Positions 1 through 6,419 of a stretch of DNA of 8,985 nt are shown piece by piece. The translations under genes and the position numbers were made by a program. Position 1 is the stretch's first letter. Every line of letters starts with the position of its first letter. The notes below the pieces were generated by a model. The model was given only the letters and a program-made list of their open reading frames with translations. It was not told where the DNA came from and searched no databases. Source of the DNA: Bacteroidales bacterium (lineage in GTDB: Bacteria > Bacteroidota > Bacteroidia > Bacteroidales > Muribaculaceae); contig SFNC01000080.1 of the NCBI GenBank assembly GCA_004554255.1, positions 1-8,985 on the forward strand, in the 5' to 3' direction.

Positions 1-94
1 GGTGTTTATGGCATATTTTATACCGCCGGTATTGTATGGACTTATTATCCGATACAAACGGGTTAAAACTGATAACAAACAAATTAGCAACTGA
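1..94 (+). CDS. C-terminal tail of a probable membrane protein (5' end outside window)
   Basis: Frame 2 is open from the left edge to a TGA at 92-94. It reads as a hydrophobic stretch (VFMAYFIPPVLYGLII) followed by a basic, polar tail (RYKRVKTDNKQISN), which is how the last helix and cytoplasmic tail of a multi-pass membrane protein usually look. The stop lies one base before the ATG of the flavin reductase, as expected for an operon junction. About 30 residues are too few to name a family. Frame 1 is also open to a TAA at 64-66 and gives another hydrophobic peptide, so the frame choice is an inference from the basic tail and the neat junction. Confidence 0.45.
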   Translation, partial: VFMAYFIPPVLYGLIIRYKRVKTDNKQISN

Positions 95-95
95 T

Positions 96-665
96 ATGGC
101 ACATGTTCAATGGAAACCGGGGACAATGGTCTACCCCGCGCCTGCTGTACTGATAAGCTGCGGCTCTACCCGCGCCGATGCAAATATGTTCACTGTAGCC
201 TGGACCGGCACAATATGCACTAATCCCGCCATGCTGTCTATAAGCGTGCGCCCTGAGCGACACTCGTACGACATTATCCGCCGCGAAATGCAGTTCACAG
301 TGAATCTTACCACTGTGGCGATGGCACATGCCACGGACTGGTGCGGCGTACGCTCCGGAAGGGATTACGACAAGTGGAAGGAAACTGGCCTTACACCCGT
401 TCCCGGTGTTGCAAACTCGTGCTTTTATATCAAGGAGAGTCCGTTGGCGATAGAATGCCGCGTCAAGGAGATTCTGCATTTGGGCAGTCACGACATGTTT
501 ATCGCCGAGGTATTGGGCGTTTTGGCTGATGATAAGTTCATTAATCCGGATACGGGAGCGTTTAACATGGAGGCCGCAGGCCTTATGGCGTACGCTCACG
601 GAGGATATTTCGCTTTGGGTCAGAAACTTGGTCACTTCGGGTTTTCGGTACGTAAGAAAAATTGA
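96..665 (+). CDS. Flavin reductase family protein (flavoredoxin-like, FMN-binding)
   Basis: This 189-residue protein belongs to the flavin reductase-like, FMN-binding split-barrel family, which includes flavoredoxin and acts as soluble flavin-dependent electron-transfer proteins or NAD(P)H:flavin reductases. Recognisable parts are the N-terminal WKPGTMVYPAPAVLISCG strand (residues 6-23), the FMN-site segment NPAMLSISVRPERHSYDII (43-61), the DYDKWKETGLTP segment (90-101) and the LGSHDMFIAEV strand (about 128-138). The frame stays open upstream to the window edge and has another ATG at 36. I chose the ATG at 96 because homologues begin just before the WKPG motif, because the upstream codons are AT-rich and TTA-heavy unlike the rest, and because 96 follows the preceding stop by one base. 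No strong Shine-Dalgarno is visible, as is normal in Bacteroidota. The U32 gene follows after 8 bases, so the two are probably cotranscribed. The physiological substrate cannot be read from sequence. Confidence 0.9.
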   Translation: MAHVQWKPGTMVYPAPAVLISCGSTRADANMFTVAWTGTICTNPAMLSISVRPERHSYDIIRREMQFTVNLTTVAMAHATDWCGVRSGRDYDKWKETGLTPVPGVANSCFYIKESPLAIECRVKEILHLGSHDMFIAEVLGVLADDKFINPDTGAFNMEAAGLMAYAHGGYFALGQKLGHFGFSVRKKN

Positions 666-673
666 CAAAAGAG

Positions 674-2533
674 ATGCAATTGCTTGAATTACTGGCACCC
701 GCAAGAGACCGCGAAGTCGCATTTGCCGCAATAGATTGTGGTGCCGATGCTGTATATATCGGTGGCCCGGACCACGGAGCGCGTGCTTCGGCGTCGAACT
801 CGGTGGAGGACATTCGTGCCGTCTGCGAGTATGCGCACAGGTTCAGAGCAAAGGTGTATGTCACATTTAACACTCTCATATACGAGGATGAGCTGGATCG
901 TGCGGCAGAAACGGTAAAGGCACTGTATTCGGCCGGCGTGGACGCCCTTATTGTTCAGGATATGGCAGTGATGCGCATGGATGTTCCGCCCATAGCCTTG
1001 CATGCCTCCACGCAGTGCGATGCCCGCACTGCCGATAAGGTGGCGTTCCTGGCCGATTGCGGCATGAGTTGTGTGGTGCTCCCGCGCGAAATGTCGATTG
1101 CTGAAATACGCGACGTTCACCGGGCAGTCCCCGGCGTGCGCCTCGAGGCTTTTGTTCACGGTGCGTTGTGCGTAAGCTACAGCGGTGACTGCAGGGCGTC
1201 GCTGGTTAACGGCGGACGTAGTGCCAACCGTGGCGAATGTGCGCAGATTTGCCGCCTGCCGTATGATCTTTGCGATGCCGACGGCAACGTCATCTCAGAC
1301 GGTCAGCATTTTCTGTCGCTGCGCGACATGAACAGGATAGCCCATGTAGCAGAGCTTGCGGATGCCGGCGTATCGTCATTCAAAATTGAGGGCCGACTTA
1401 AGGACAAGAACTATGTCATGAATGTGGTATCGGCTTATTCTCAGGCGCTTGACGCTGTTGTTGCTGCCAACTCCGGCCGGTATCGCCGGGCGTCATACGG
1501 TATCTCCACTCCCGGATTCGTGCCGGATGTAAACAAGACTTTCAACCGCGGCTACTGCGACTATTTCGCCACAAGAGAACCGGGCTCGCGTGGTGGTCGT
1601 CCGCTGGGAATCGCCGGTATGCGCACTCCCAAATTCGTGGGGCCGAAGGTGGCTACGGTCATCGGTGTAAAGGGCCGTCAGATAAGGGTCCGCACTGTTC
1701 GTCCCATCGCCAACGGTGATGGCCTTACGTTCTTTGACAAGGATGGCATTTTTGCCGGATTCCGTGTTAATAAGGTGGAGGGAAATATAATACACACCAC
1801 CGCGCCGGTGGCTGTTGAAACAGGGACGCAGCTATATCGCAACAGCGACAAGAAATTCGAGGATGCCATCGGAGCCTCGCGCCCCGCAAGGCAGATAAAA
1901 GTTGACATGTCGCTGACGAGAACAGCCGACGGAATCGCTCTTGAGCTCTCGGATTCGCGTGGTTGCAAGGCCGTGGCGGCAACAGTATGTCAAGTCTCGA
2001 CGGCCGAAAAGCCGCAGTCCGCCAAACGCGTCGCCACTCTGTCTAAATTAGGCGACACAATTTACTGCATCGGAGAGATTTCGGACCTCCCGGCAGACGT
2101 GTTTGTCCCGGTTTCGGTGCTCACGGCTTTGCGCCGCGACGCCATAGCCGCGCTTGACGCCGCCGCGGCGTCAGCCTATCCGTTTGAATATCGTAAACCG
2201 GAGAATAAGGATGCACGGGTATGGGCGGATTCGCTTACTTTCCATGACAATGTCGCCAACAGTGTGGCAAGGGAGTTTTACAAGGTCCATGGCGTAAGAT
2301 CCATGGCTCCGGCAATGGAATGCGAGGACATACCGTCCGATAGGCCGGTGCATGTTATGACATGCAGGTATTGTCTGCGCCGAGAACTCGGCGCATGTCT
2401 GCGTACGCCCGATGCCAGTAAGCTTCCGGACTCCCTGGTACTCAGGCCGCTGAATCCTAATGTGCGGTCACTGAAACTCTCGTTTGACTGCGACCGCTGT
2501 CTGATGCTCGTCCACGCCCTGCCGGATTTATAG
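674..2533 (+). CDS. U32 family 'peptidase', RlhA/TrhP-like RNA hydroxylation protein
   Basis: The 619-residue protein starts with the hallmark ELLAPA (residues 5-10) and GADAVYIGG (23-31) of the U32 TIM-barrel domain. It carries an almost complete U32 signature, EAFVHGALCVSYSGDC (158-173), then GRSANRGECAQICR (181-194) and SFKIEGRLK (235-243). C166, C173, C189 and C193 are the likely iron-sulfur ligands. A beta-rich middle part resembles the DUF3656-type region of RlhA, and a C-terminal Cys-rich module (HVMTCRYCLRRELGAC, then FDCDRC near the end) completes it. U32 proteins were first called collagenase-like peptidases, but E. coli RlhA (23S rRNA C2501) and TrhP (tRNA U34) are RNA 5-hydroxylation factors. 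The length is closer to RlhA, so that role is the better guess, though the target RNA is not provable here. An in-frame TTG at 662 overlaps the upstream stop; ATG 674, preceded by AAAAGAG, is preferred. The 3' end overlaps the end of mutS2 by 6 bp. Confidence 0.9.
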   Translation: MQLLELLAPARDREVAFAAIDCGADAVYIGGPDHGARASASNSVEDIRAVCEYAHRFRAKVYVTFNTLIYEDELDRAAETVKALYSAGVDALIVQDMAVMRMDVPPIALHASTQCDARTADKVAFLADCGMSCVVLPREMSIAEIRDVHRAVPGVRLEAFVHGALCVSYSGDCRASLVNGGRSANRGECAQICRLPYDLCDADGNVISDGQHFLSLRDMNRIAHVAELADAGVSSFKIEGRLKDKNYVMNVVSAYSQALDAVVAANSGRYRRASYGISTPGFVPDVNKTFNRGYCDYFATREPGSRGGRPLGIAGMRTPKFVGPKVATVIGVKGRQIRVRTVRPIANGDGLTFFDKDGIFAGFRVNKVEGNIIHTTAPVAVETGTQLYRNSDKKFEDAIGASRPARQIKVDMSLTRTADGIALELSDSRGCKAVAATVCQVSTAEKPQSAKRVATLSKLGDTIYCIGEISDLPADVFVPVSVLTALRRDAIAALDAAAASAYPFEYRKPENKDARVWADSLTFHDNVANSVAREFYKVHGVRSMAPAMECEDIPSDRPVHVMTCRYCLRRELGACLRTPDASKLPDSLVLRPLNPNVRSLKLSFDCDRCLMLVHALPDL

Positions 2534-4987
2534 GTCGGCAATGGTGATGCCGGCGCCGCCGAAGCGCACATCCTCATCGCGGAATGTCCTTACGGCCGAT
2601 AATGTGCCGAGATACTGACGGATAGCCTGCCGGAGTGCGCCGGTTCCCGTCCCGTGCAGGATGCGCACGCGCCCGGCATTGAACTGTATGGCGTCGTCCA
2701 TAAAGTAGGTCACCGCCTGCAGAGCCTCATCGGCACGCATGCCGCGCACATCAATTTCGGGTTTGAATGACAGCTGCCGCTGACGGATATCATCGGAGGT
2801 GGAGCTGCTGACGAATGACGCCGCTTTGGCGCCGGACTGAGCTTTGCGGATGGTAGGAACCAAGCGGTCGGTGGCTACTGTCATTTTCATGGCGCCAAAT
2901 GTCACTGTGGCTTTTTTACCCTGAATATCAGTGATTGTGCCTACCTGTCCCGCGCCATCCAACAGCACATTCATGCCGGCAGCAAGCTCTTTTTTCTGCT
3001 GTGGTTCAGGCTGTTGTGCCGGCTTGGACTTTTTGCGTTTCGGTGCCTTCTTCAGCAACGGATTATCGTCGGATACGGTGTTGTTGGCAAGGGCCTCGCG
3101 CTCGGCGGCAAGGCGTCGGCGAGCCTCCTGGGTGGCCTCACGGTCGGCCTGAGCGCGACGGATGTCATGGATTGTGCGCTCTATGGTGGCGTTGCTGCCG
3201 GCAATTATCTCCTCGGCCTGCTTGCGCGCGTCCTCTATAAGGGCACGCCGCGACGACCGCAGTGTGTCGGCGTCGTTCTCGTATCGCTCTATTACCTGCT
3301 CCAGATGCTTCTCGCGCAGTTTTATTTGGTGGCGTTTGTTCTCCCAGTATCGTTTGTCGCGGGCAATATCAAGCAGATATTTGTCCAGATTCACATAATC
3401 GCTGCCCACAATAGCCTCGGCATCGGAGATAACCTCGGACGGCAATCCGGTTTTACGCGCGATTTCTATCGCGAAAGAGCTGCCGGGATGCCCCATGGAC
3501 AGCGTGAACAGCGGCTGCATCTTGTTTCTGTCGTAAAGCATGGAGCCGTTTACCAGTCCGGGAGTATTCTCTGCCATGGTTTTCAGATTCTGGTAATGGG
3601 TGGTGATAACGCCCCACATGCCAAGGCTGTTGAATCGCGTGAGCAACGCCTGGGCAATTGCGCCGCCGATCTGCGGTTCCGTTCCGGACCCGAACTCGTC
3701 AATAAGCATAAGCGTTCGGCGTCCGCCGTTGAACAGGAAGTGCTTCATGTTGCGCAGGTGCGAGCTGTACGTGGACAGGTCGTCCTCTATGGACTGGTCA
3801 TCGCCGATGTCGGCGAAAATACCGTCCATCACACACATCACCGAGTTGTCGTTAAGGGTAGGGAGTATGCCGCATTGCAGCATATACTGTACTATGCCCA
3901 CAGTCTTGAGAGCCACTGATTTACCTCCGGCATTGGGACCAGAGATAACCAGGATGCGCCTGTCCGGGCCATGCAGGTCTATGTTCAGCGGGACAATAGG
4001 GCGTCCTTGCCGCTCCAGCGACAGTTGCAGAACCGGATGGCGGGCGCTGTACCAGTCAAATCCGGCTTTGCGCGACAGCGTAGGCTTTGCGCCGCGCACA
4101 TTCACGGCAAACTTTGCCTTGGCATTTATAAAATCAAAGACACCGAGGCAGCGGTAAGTGTCCATAAGTGTCGCGATGTGCGGACGTATGATGTCGGTGA
4201 GGGCGGTGAGTATGCGCACAATCTCGCGCCGTTCCTCTATTTCCAGCTCGCGCTGACGGTTATTCAGCTCTACGACCTCTGCCGGTTCTATATAGTAAGT
4301 CTTTCCCGACGCGCTCTCGTCGTGGACAATACCGGTGAGGCGGCGTTTGTTCATGGGCGCCACGGGGATAACCAGGCGGCCGTCGCGCACGGACGGCGTA
4401 GTGTCCGGATCCAGGTAGCCTTCCCGGATTCCGGTGGCTACCACGCGGCGTATCGCCGAGGAGATACGCCCCGACAGCTGGCTCAGCTGGCTGCGGATGT
4501 CGCGAAGCTCCGGCGAGGCGTTGTCCTTGACCTCGCAGTTGCGGTCTATGACTGCGTTTATGGCGCGGGTGACCTCCGGAACGGAGTCTATGCCGGCGGC
4601 CACATTAAAAAGGTATGGATATGGCGATGCCTGCCCTTCGTCCACCTCGAAAAAGCGGGCGATTTCGGCCGCGGTGGCCATGGACCGCCGCAGCTGTCCA
4701 AGGTCGTGAGGCTCTATGAATGACCCCGGCACACGTGCCGGAGTGAGCCATGGCGACGGGTCGACTATGTCGCTGAGCTGTAACGGGCTGTCGGAACTGA
4801 TTATCTTTACCATCTCGTCGGTCTCGCCGAGCAGGCGTCCGATAACATCGTAGTCCGTCTGCCAGGCAATGGCCTCCACGTGCGCGGCGCCCAGGGGCGA
4901 CACACACTGCTCGGCAATCATGCGCCGTACAATATTGAATCCTATTTTCCGCTCTATTCCTGCGGGATAAACGTTGTTTTTATCCAT
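2528..4987 (-). CDS. mutS2: MutS2: MutS-family ATPase with C-terminal Smr domain
   Basis: Numbering is for the 819-residue form. The protein has the MutS2 layout: an N-terminal region from VYPAGIERKIGF (6-17), a core/clamp, and an ABC-type ATPase with Walker A GPNAGGKS (350-357), the SIEDDLSTYSSHL signature (399-411), Walker B LMLIDE (426-431) and the TTHYQ switch histidine (464). A charged coiled coil follows (about 540-640), then a Lys/Pro/Gln linker, a KOW-like small barrel (about 669-712) and an Smr domain with DVRG (746-749) and HGTGTGALR (778-786). It lacks the mismatch-recognition domain of MutS1. Family members suppress recombination and, in Bacillus subtilis, act on collided ribosomes. 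All ATPase motifs look intact. A longer start at 5008 (MRKFAVI extension) exists. I prefer 4987 because homologues start just before the YP motif and an exact -7 promoter element lies between the two ATGs. The gene stands alone, divergent from the sigma factor. Confidence 0.96.
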   Translation of the reverse strand: MDKNNVYPAGIERKIGFNIVRRMIAEQCVSPLGAAHVEAIAWQTDYDVIGRLLGETDEMVKIISSDSPLQLSDIVDPSPWLTPARVPGSFIEPHDLGQLRRSMATAAEIARFFEVDEGQASPYPYLFNVAAGIDSVPEVTRAINAVIDRNCEVKDNASPELRDIRSQLSQLSGRISSAIRRVVATGIREGYLDPDTTPSVRDGRLVIPVAPMNKRRLTGIVHDESASGKTYYIEPAEVVELNNRQRELEIEERREIVRILTALTDIIRPHIATLMDTYRCLGVFDFINAKAKFAVNVRGAKPTLSRKAGFDWYSARHPVLQLSLERQGRPIVPLNIDLHGPDRRILVISGPNAGGKSVALKTVGIVQYMLQCGILPTLNDNSVMCVMDGIFADIGDDQSIEDDLSTYSSHLRNMKHFLFNGGRRTLMLIDEFGSGTEPQIGGAIAQALLTRFNSLGMWGVITTHYQNLKTMAENTPGLVNGSMLYDRNKMQPLFTLSMGHPGSSFAIEIARKTGLPSEVISDAEAIVGSDYVNLDKYLLDIARDKRYWENKRHQIKLREKHLEQVIERYENDADTLRSSRRALIEDARKQAEEIIAGSNATIERTIHDIRRAQADREATQEARRRLAAEREALANNTVSDDNPLLKKAPKRKKSKPAQQPEPQQKKELAAGMNVLLDGAGQVGTITDIQGKKATVTFGAMKMTVATDRLVPTIRKAQSGAKAASFVSSSTSDDIRQRQLSFKPEIDVRGMRADEALQAVTYFMDDAIQFNAGRVRILHGTGTGALRQAIRQYLGTLSAVRTFRDEDVRFGGAGITIADL

Positions 4988-4995
4988 AATCACTG

Positions 4996-5003
4996 CAAAT
5001 TTA
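4996..5003 (-). promoter_or_regulatory. Bacteroidota -7 promoter element upstream of mutS2
   Basis: TAAATTTG on the minus strand matches the TAnnTTTG consensus of the Bacteroidota housekeeping sigma factor exactly, and the following bases are CA, a common continuation. No convincing -33 TTG lies at the usual distance. If used, transcription would start only a few bases before the ATG at 4987, giving a nearly leaderless mRNA and excluding the ATG at 5008. Confidence 0.5.
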
Positions 5004-5101
5004 CGCATTATTCCGCAATTCCTGTGAATAATTATTAAATAATAAACGTTTTGGAGCCCCCTGTTGTTATGTCAGTAAACACGCTCTTAATACTATTTAC
5101 T

Positions 5102-5611
5102 ATGGGAATTACAACATTACAGGACAGGCTTGTGTCCATACAGGATAACCTATTGAACTTCGCATATATGTTGACGTCCAACCGCGATGATGCCTACGAC
5201 CTGTTGCAGGATACCACCCTTAAAGTGCTTGACAATCAGGATAAATATGCCGACCATGATAACTTCAAGGGGTGGGCGTTCACAATAATGCGTAATATAT
5301 TTATCAATAATTACCGCCGCAAAGTACGTGTAAACACAATAGTGGACAACTCGGAGGACCTTTACTTGCTGAATCTTCCGCAGGCCTCAAGCGTGGAGAC
5401 CCCTGAGGGAGCCCTTGGCGCCAGCGAGATAAACTCCATCATCAACTCGTTCAGCGAAGGCTATCGTGTCCCGTTCAAGCTGCACCTCGCCGGCTACAAG
5501 TACATTGAGATTTCGGCTAAAACCGGTTTGCCGCTCGGAACGGTGAAGAGCAGAATCTTTTTCGCACGCCAGCGATTGCAAAAAGCTCTCGCCGACTATC
5601 GAACCAAATAA
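5102..5611 (+). CDS. RNA polymerase sigma factor, ECF (sigma-70 family)
   Basis: This 169-residue protein has only the two domains of an ECF sigma factor. Region 2 spans about residues 12-73, with AYMLTSNRDDAYDLLQDTTL (core binding and -10 recognition) and GWAFTIMRNIFINNYRR. Region 4 spans about 105-162, with the helix-turn-helix GYKYIEISAKTGLPLGTVKS and then RIFFARQRLQ, which would bind the -35 element. It closely resembles sigma factors found across Bacteroidales. In-frame starts upstream are TTG 5051 and ATG 5069, the latter with GGAG 12 bases away. I chose ATG 5102 because relatives begin a few residues before QDRL; the extra MSVNTLLILFT is hydrophobic and atypical. No anti-sigma (zinc-finger or FecR-like) gene follows. 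The next gene, 53 bases downstream on the same strand, encodes a channel-like membrane protein. The signal and regulon are unknown. Confidence 0.93.
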   Translation: MGITTLQDRLVSIQDNLLNFAYMLTSNRDDAYDLLQDTTLKVLDNQDKYADHDNFKGWAFTIMRNIFINNYRRKVRVNTIVDNSEDLYLLNLPQASSVETPEGALGASEINSIINSFSEGYRVPFKLHLAGYKYIEISAKTGLPLGTVKSRIFFARQRLQKALADYRTK

Positions 5612-5664
5612 TCCCGCCCGGTGTTTAAGAATGAAAAGGATTAAGACCCCGATTCATCCCTATT

Positions 5665-6378
5665 ATGCAAAATACCGCACAGATAGTAAAAATAATCCCC
5701 GACTGGAGGCATAGACTGTTGCTCGCGCTGCACCTGATGACATTATGCGGCGCGGGCATCCTGATTTTTTTAATATCCTACGACGCGATAAGGAAAATCT
5801 CGTTTCTCTCCGACCCCCGGTATATAAATGTGCAGCTGTGGATTTGCCTGCTGTTCATAGTGGATATACTGGTGGAGGTGGCCATGTCGTCGCGGCCGTT
5901 GCGCAGTCTGTTTATAAATCTGCCGTTCCTGGTGGTTTGTATACCATATATAAGTATACTGGAAATGTTTCATACAGACATAAGCGGCCCGCAGATGTTC
6001 ATGTTCAGATTTCTTCCGCTTATCAGGGCGGCGGCTGTATTTGCCATAATCACCGGATGTTTTACCCGAAACAAAGTGAGCGGCGTGTTACGCGCGTTGA
6101 TAGGCATGCTGATTACGATTGTTTATTTTGCCAGTCTTATGTTCTTTGTACTTGAACACGACATAAATACGGGCGTGTCTACTTACGGACGGGCGTTGTG
6201 GTGGGCGATCATGAACATGACATCCACCGGCAGCAACATTCCCGAATTCACGGAGCTTGGCAGAATAATGGCGATAAGCCTTTCCGGCGTAGGGTTTATC
6301 CTAATGCCTCTGCTGACGGTTTACATTATTCTGACGGTTTACATTACCAATGCGACAAGCAATAAAAAATCGGAATAA
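5665..6378 (+). CDS. Six-helix voltage-gated-channel-like membrane protein with atypical selectivity filter
   Basis: The 237-residue protein has the helix pattern of a K+/ion channel subunit: S1 about 17-39, S2 54-75, S3 82-100, S4-like 110-131, S5 140-164, pore helix 176-186, S6 199-227. The pore segment GRALWWAIMNMTSTGSNIPEF aligns with the ALWWAVVTATTVGYGDVVP type of pore, but where K+ channels have TVGYG this protein has TSTGSN (186-191). The S4-like helix carries only R115 and R121 in its core, too few for a normal voltage sensor. S6 ends with a doubled LTVYII/LTVYIT caused by a tandem 18-bp repeat. There is no cytoplasmic RCK or cyclic-nucleotide domain, only a 10-residue polar tail. 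It probably sits in the inner membrane as an oligomer; ion selectivity cannot be predicted. It may be cotranscribed with the sigma gene 53 bases upstream, and the methyltransferase downstream has its own promoter. Confidence 0.85.
   Translation: MQNTAQIVKIIPDWRHRLLLALHLMTLCGAGILIFLISYDAIRKISFLSDPRYINVQLWICLLFIVDILVEVAMSSRPLRSLFINLPFLVVCIPYISILEMFHTDISGPQMFMFRFLPLIRAAAVFAIITGCFTRNKVSGVLRALIGMLITIVYFASLMFFVLEHDINTGVSTYGRALWWAIMNMTSTGSNIPEFTELGRIMAISLSGVGFILMPLLTVYIILTVYITNATSNKKSE
6313..6346 (+). repeat. Tandem duplication, 18-bp period, inside the channel-like gene
   Basis: CTGACGGTTTACATTA occurs twice, at 6313-6328 and 6331-6346, with 16 of 16 bases identical and an 18-bp period. This is six codons, so the frame is kept and the protein reads LTVYII then LTVYIT at the inner end of S6. 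The identity extends to the third codon positions, which favours a recent slippage duplication over protein-level convergence. Confidence 0.9.
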
Positions 6379-6383
6379 ATTCT

Positions 6384-6391
6384 TAACTTTG
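6384..6391 (+). promoter_or_regulatory. Bacteroidota -7 promoter element for the methyltransferase gene
   Basis: TAACTTTG is an exact TAnnTTTG match. It lies 5 bases after the stop of the channel-like gene and 28 bases before the ATG at 6420, in AT-rich non-coding DNA. The expected start point would leave a leader of roughly 20 bases. No clear -33 TTG is seen, which is common for this promoter class. Confidence 0.65.
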
Positions 6392-6419
6392 TATCGCCTA
6401 ACAGGGCAAATATACACGC

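Noticed and set aside
84..731. Minus-strand open frame (215 codons) opposite the flavin reductase gene
   Set aside because: It is antisense to a clear flavin reductase and crosses into the U32 gene. The peptide resembles no family and has no upstream promoter.
2349..2366. Perfect 7-bp inverted repeat TGCATGT/ACATGCA
   Set aside because: It lies in the conserved Cys-rich C-terminal coding region of the U32 gene; chance in coding sequence explains it.
3014..3919. Long plus-strand open frame (301 codons) opposite mutS2
   Set aside because: It lies wholly antisense to an intact MutS2 with all ATPase motifs. Its peptide has no recognisable domain, and GC-rich coding DNA commonly yields such open antisense frames.
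4448..4469. Inverted repeat GCGTATC/GATACGC
   Set aside because: It is inside mutS2 codons for a conserved helix, with no terminator or operator context.
3971..4723. Plus-strand open frame (250 codons) opposite mutS2
   Set aside because: Same reason: a shadow of MutS2 codons with low-complexity composition and no family likeness.
5027..5046. AT-rich palindrome AATAATTATT as a possible operator between mutS2 and the sigma gene
   Set aside because: A 10-base A/T-only palindrome is expected by chance in AT-rich intergenic DNA, and no second copy is present.
5631..5714. Small frame from ATG 5631 (MKRIKTPIHPYY...) between the sigma and channel-like genes
   Set aside because: Only about 27 codons, overlapping the channel-like gene in another frame, with no family likeness.
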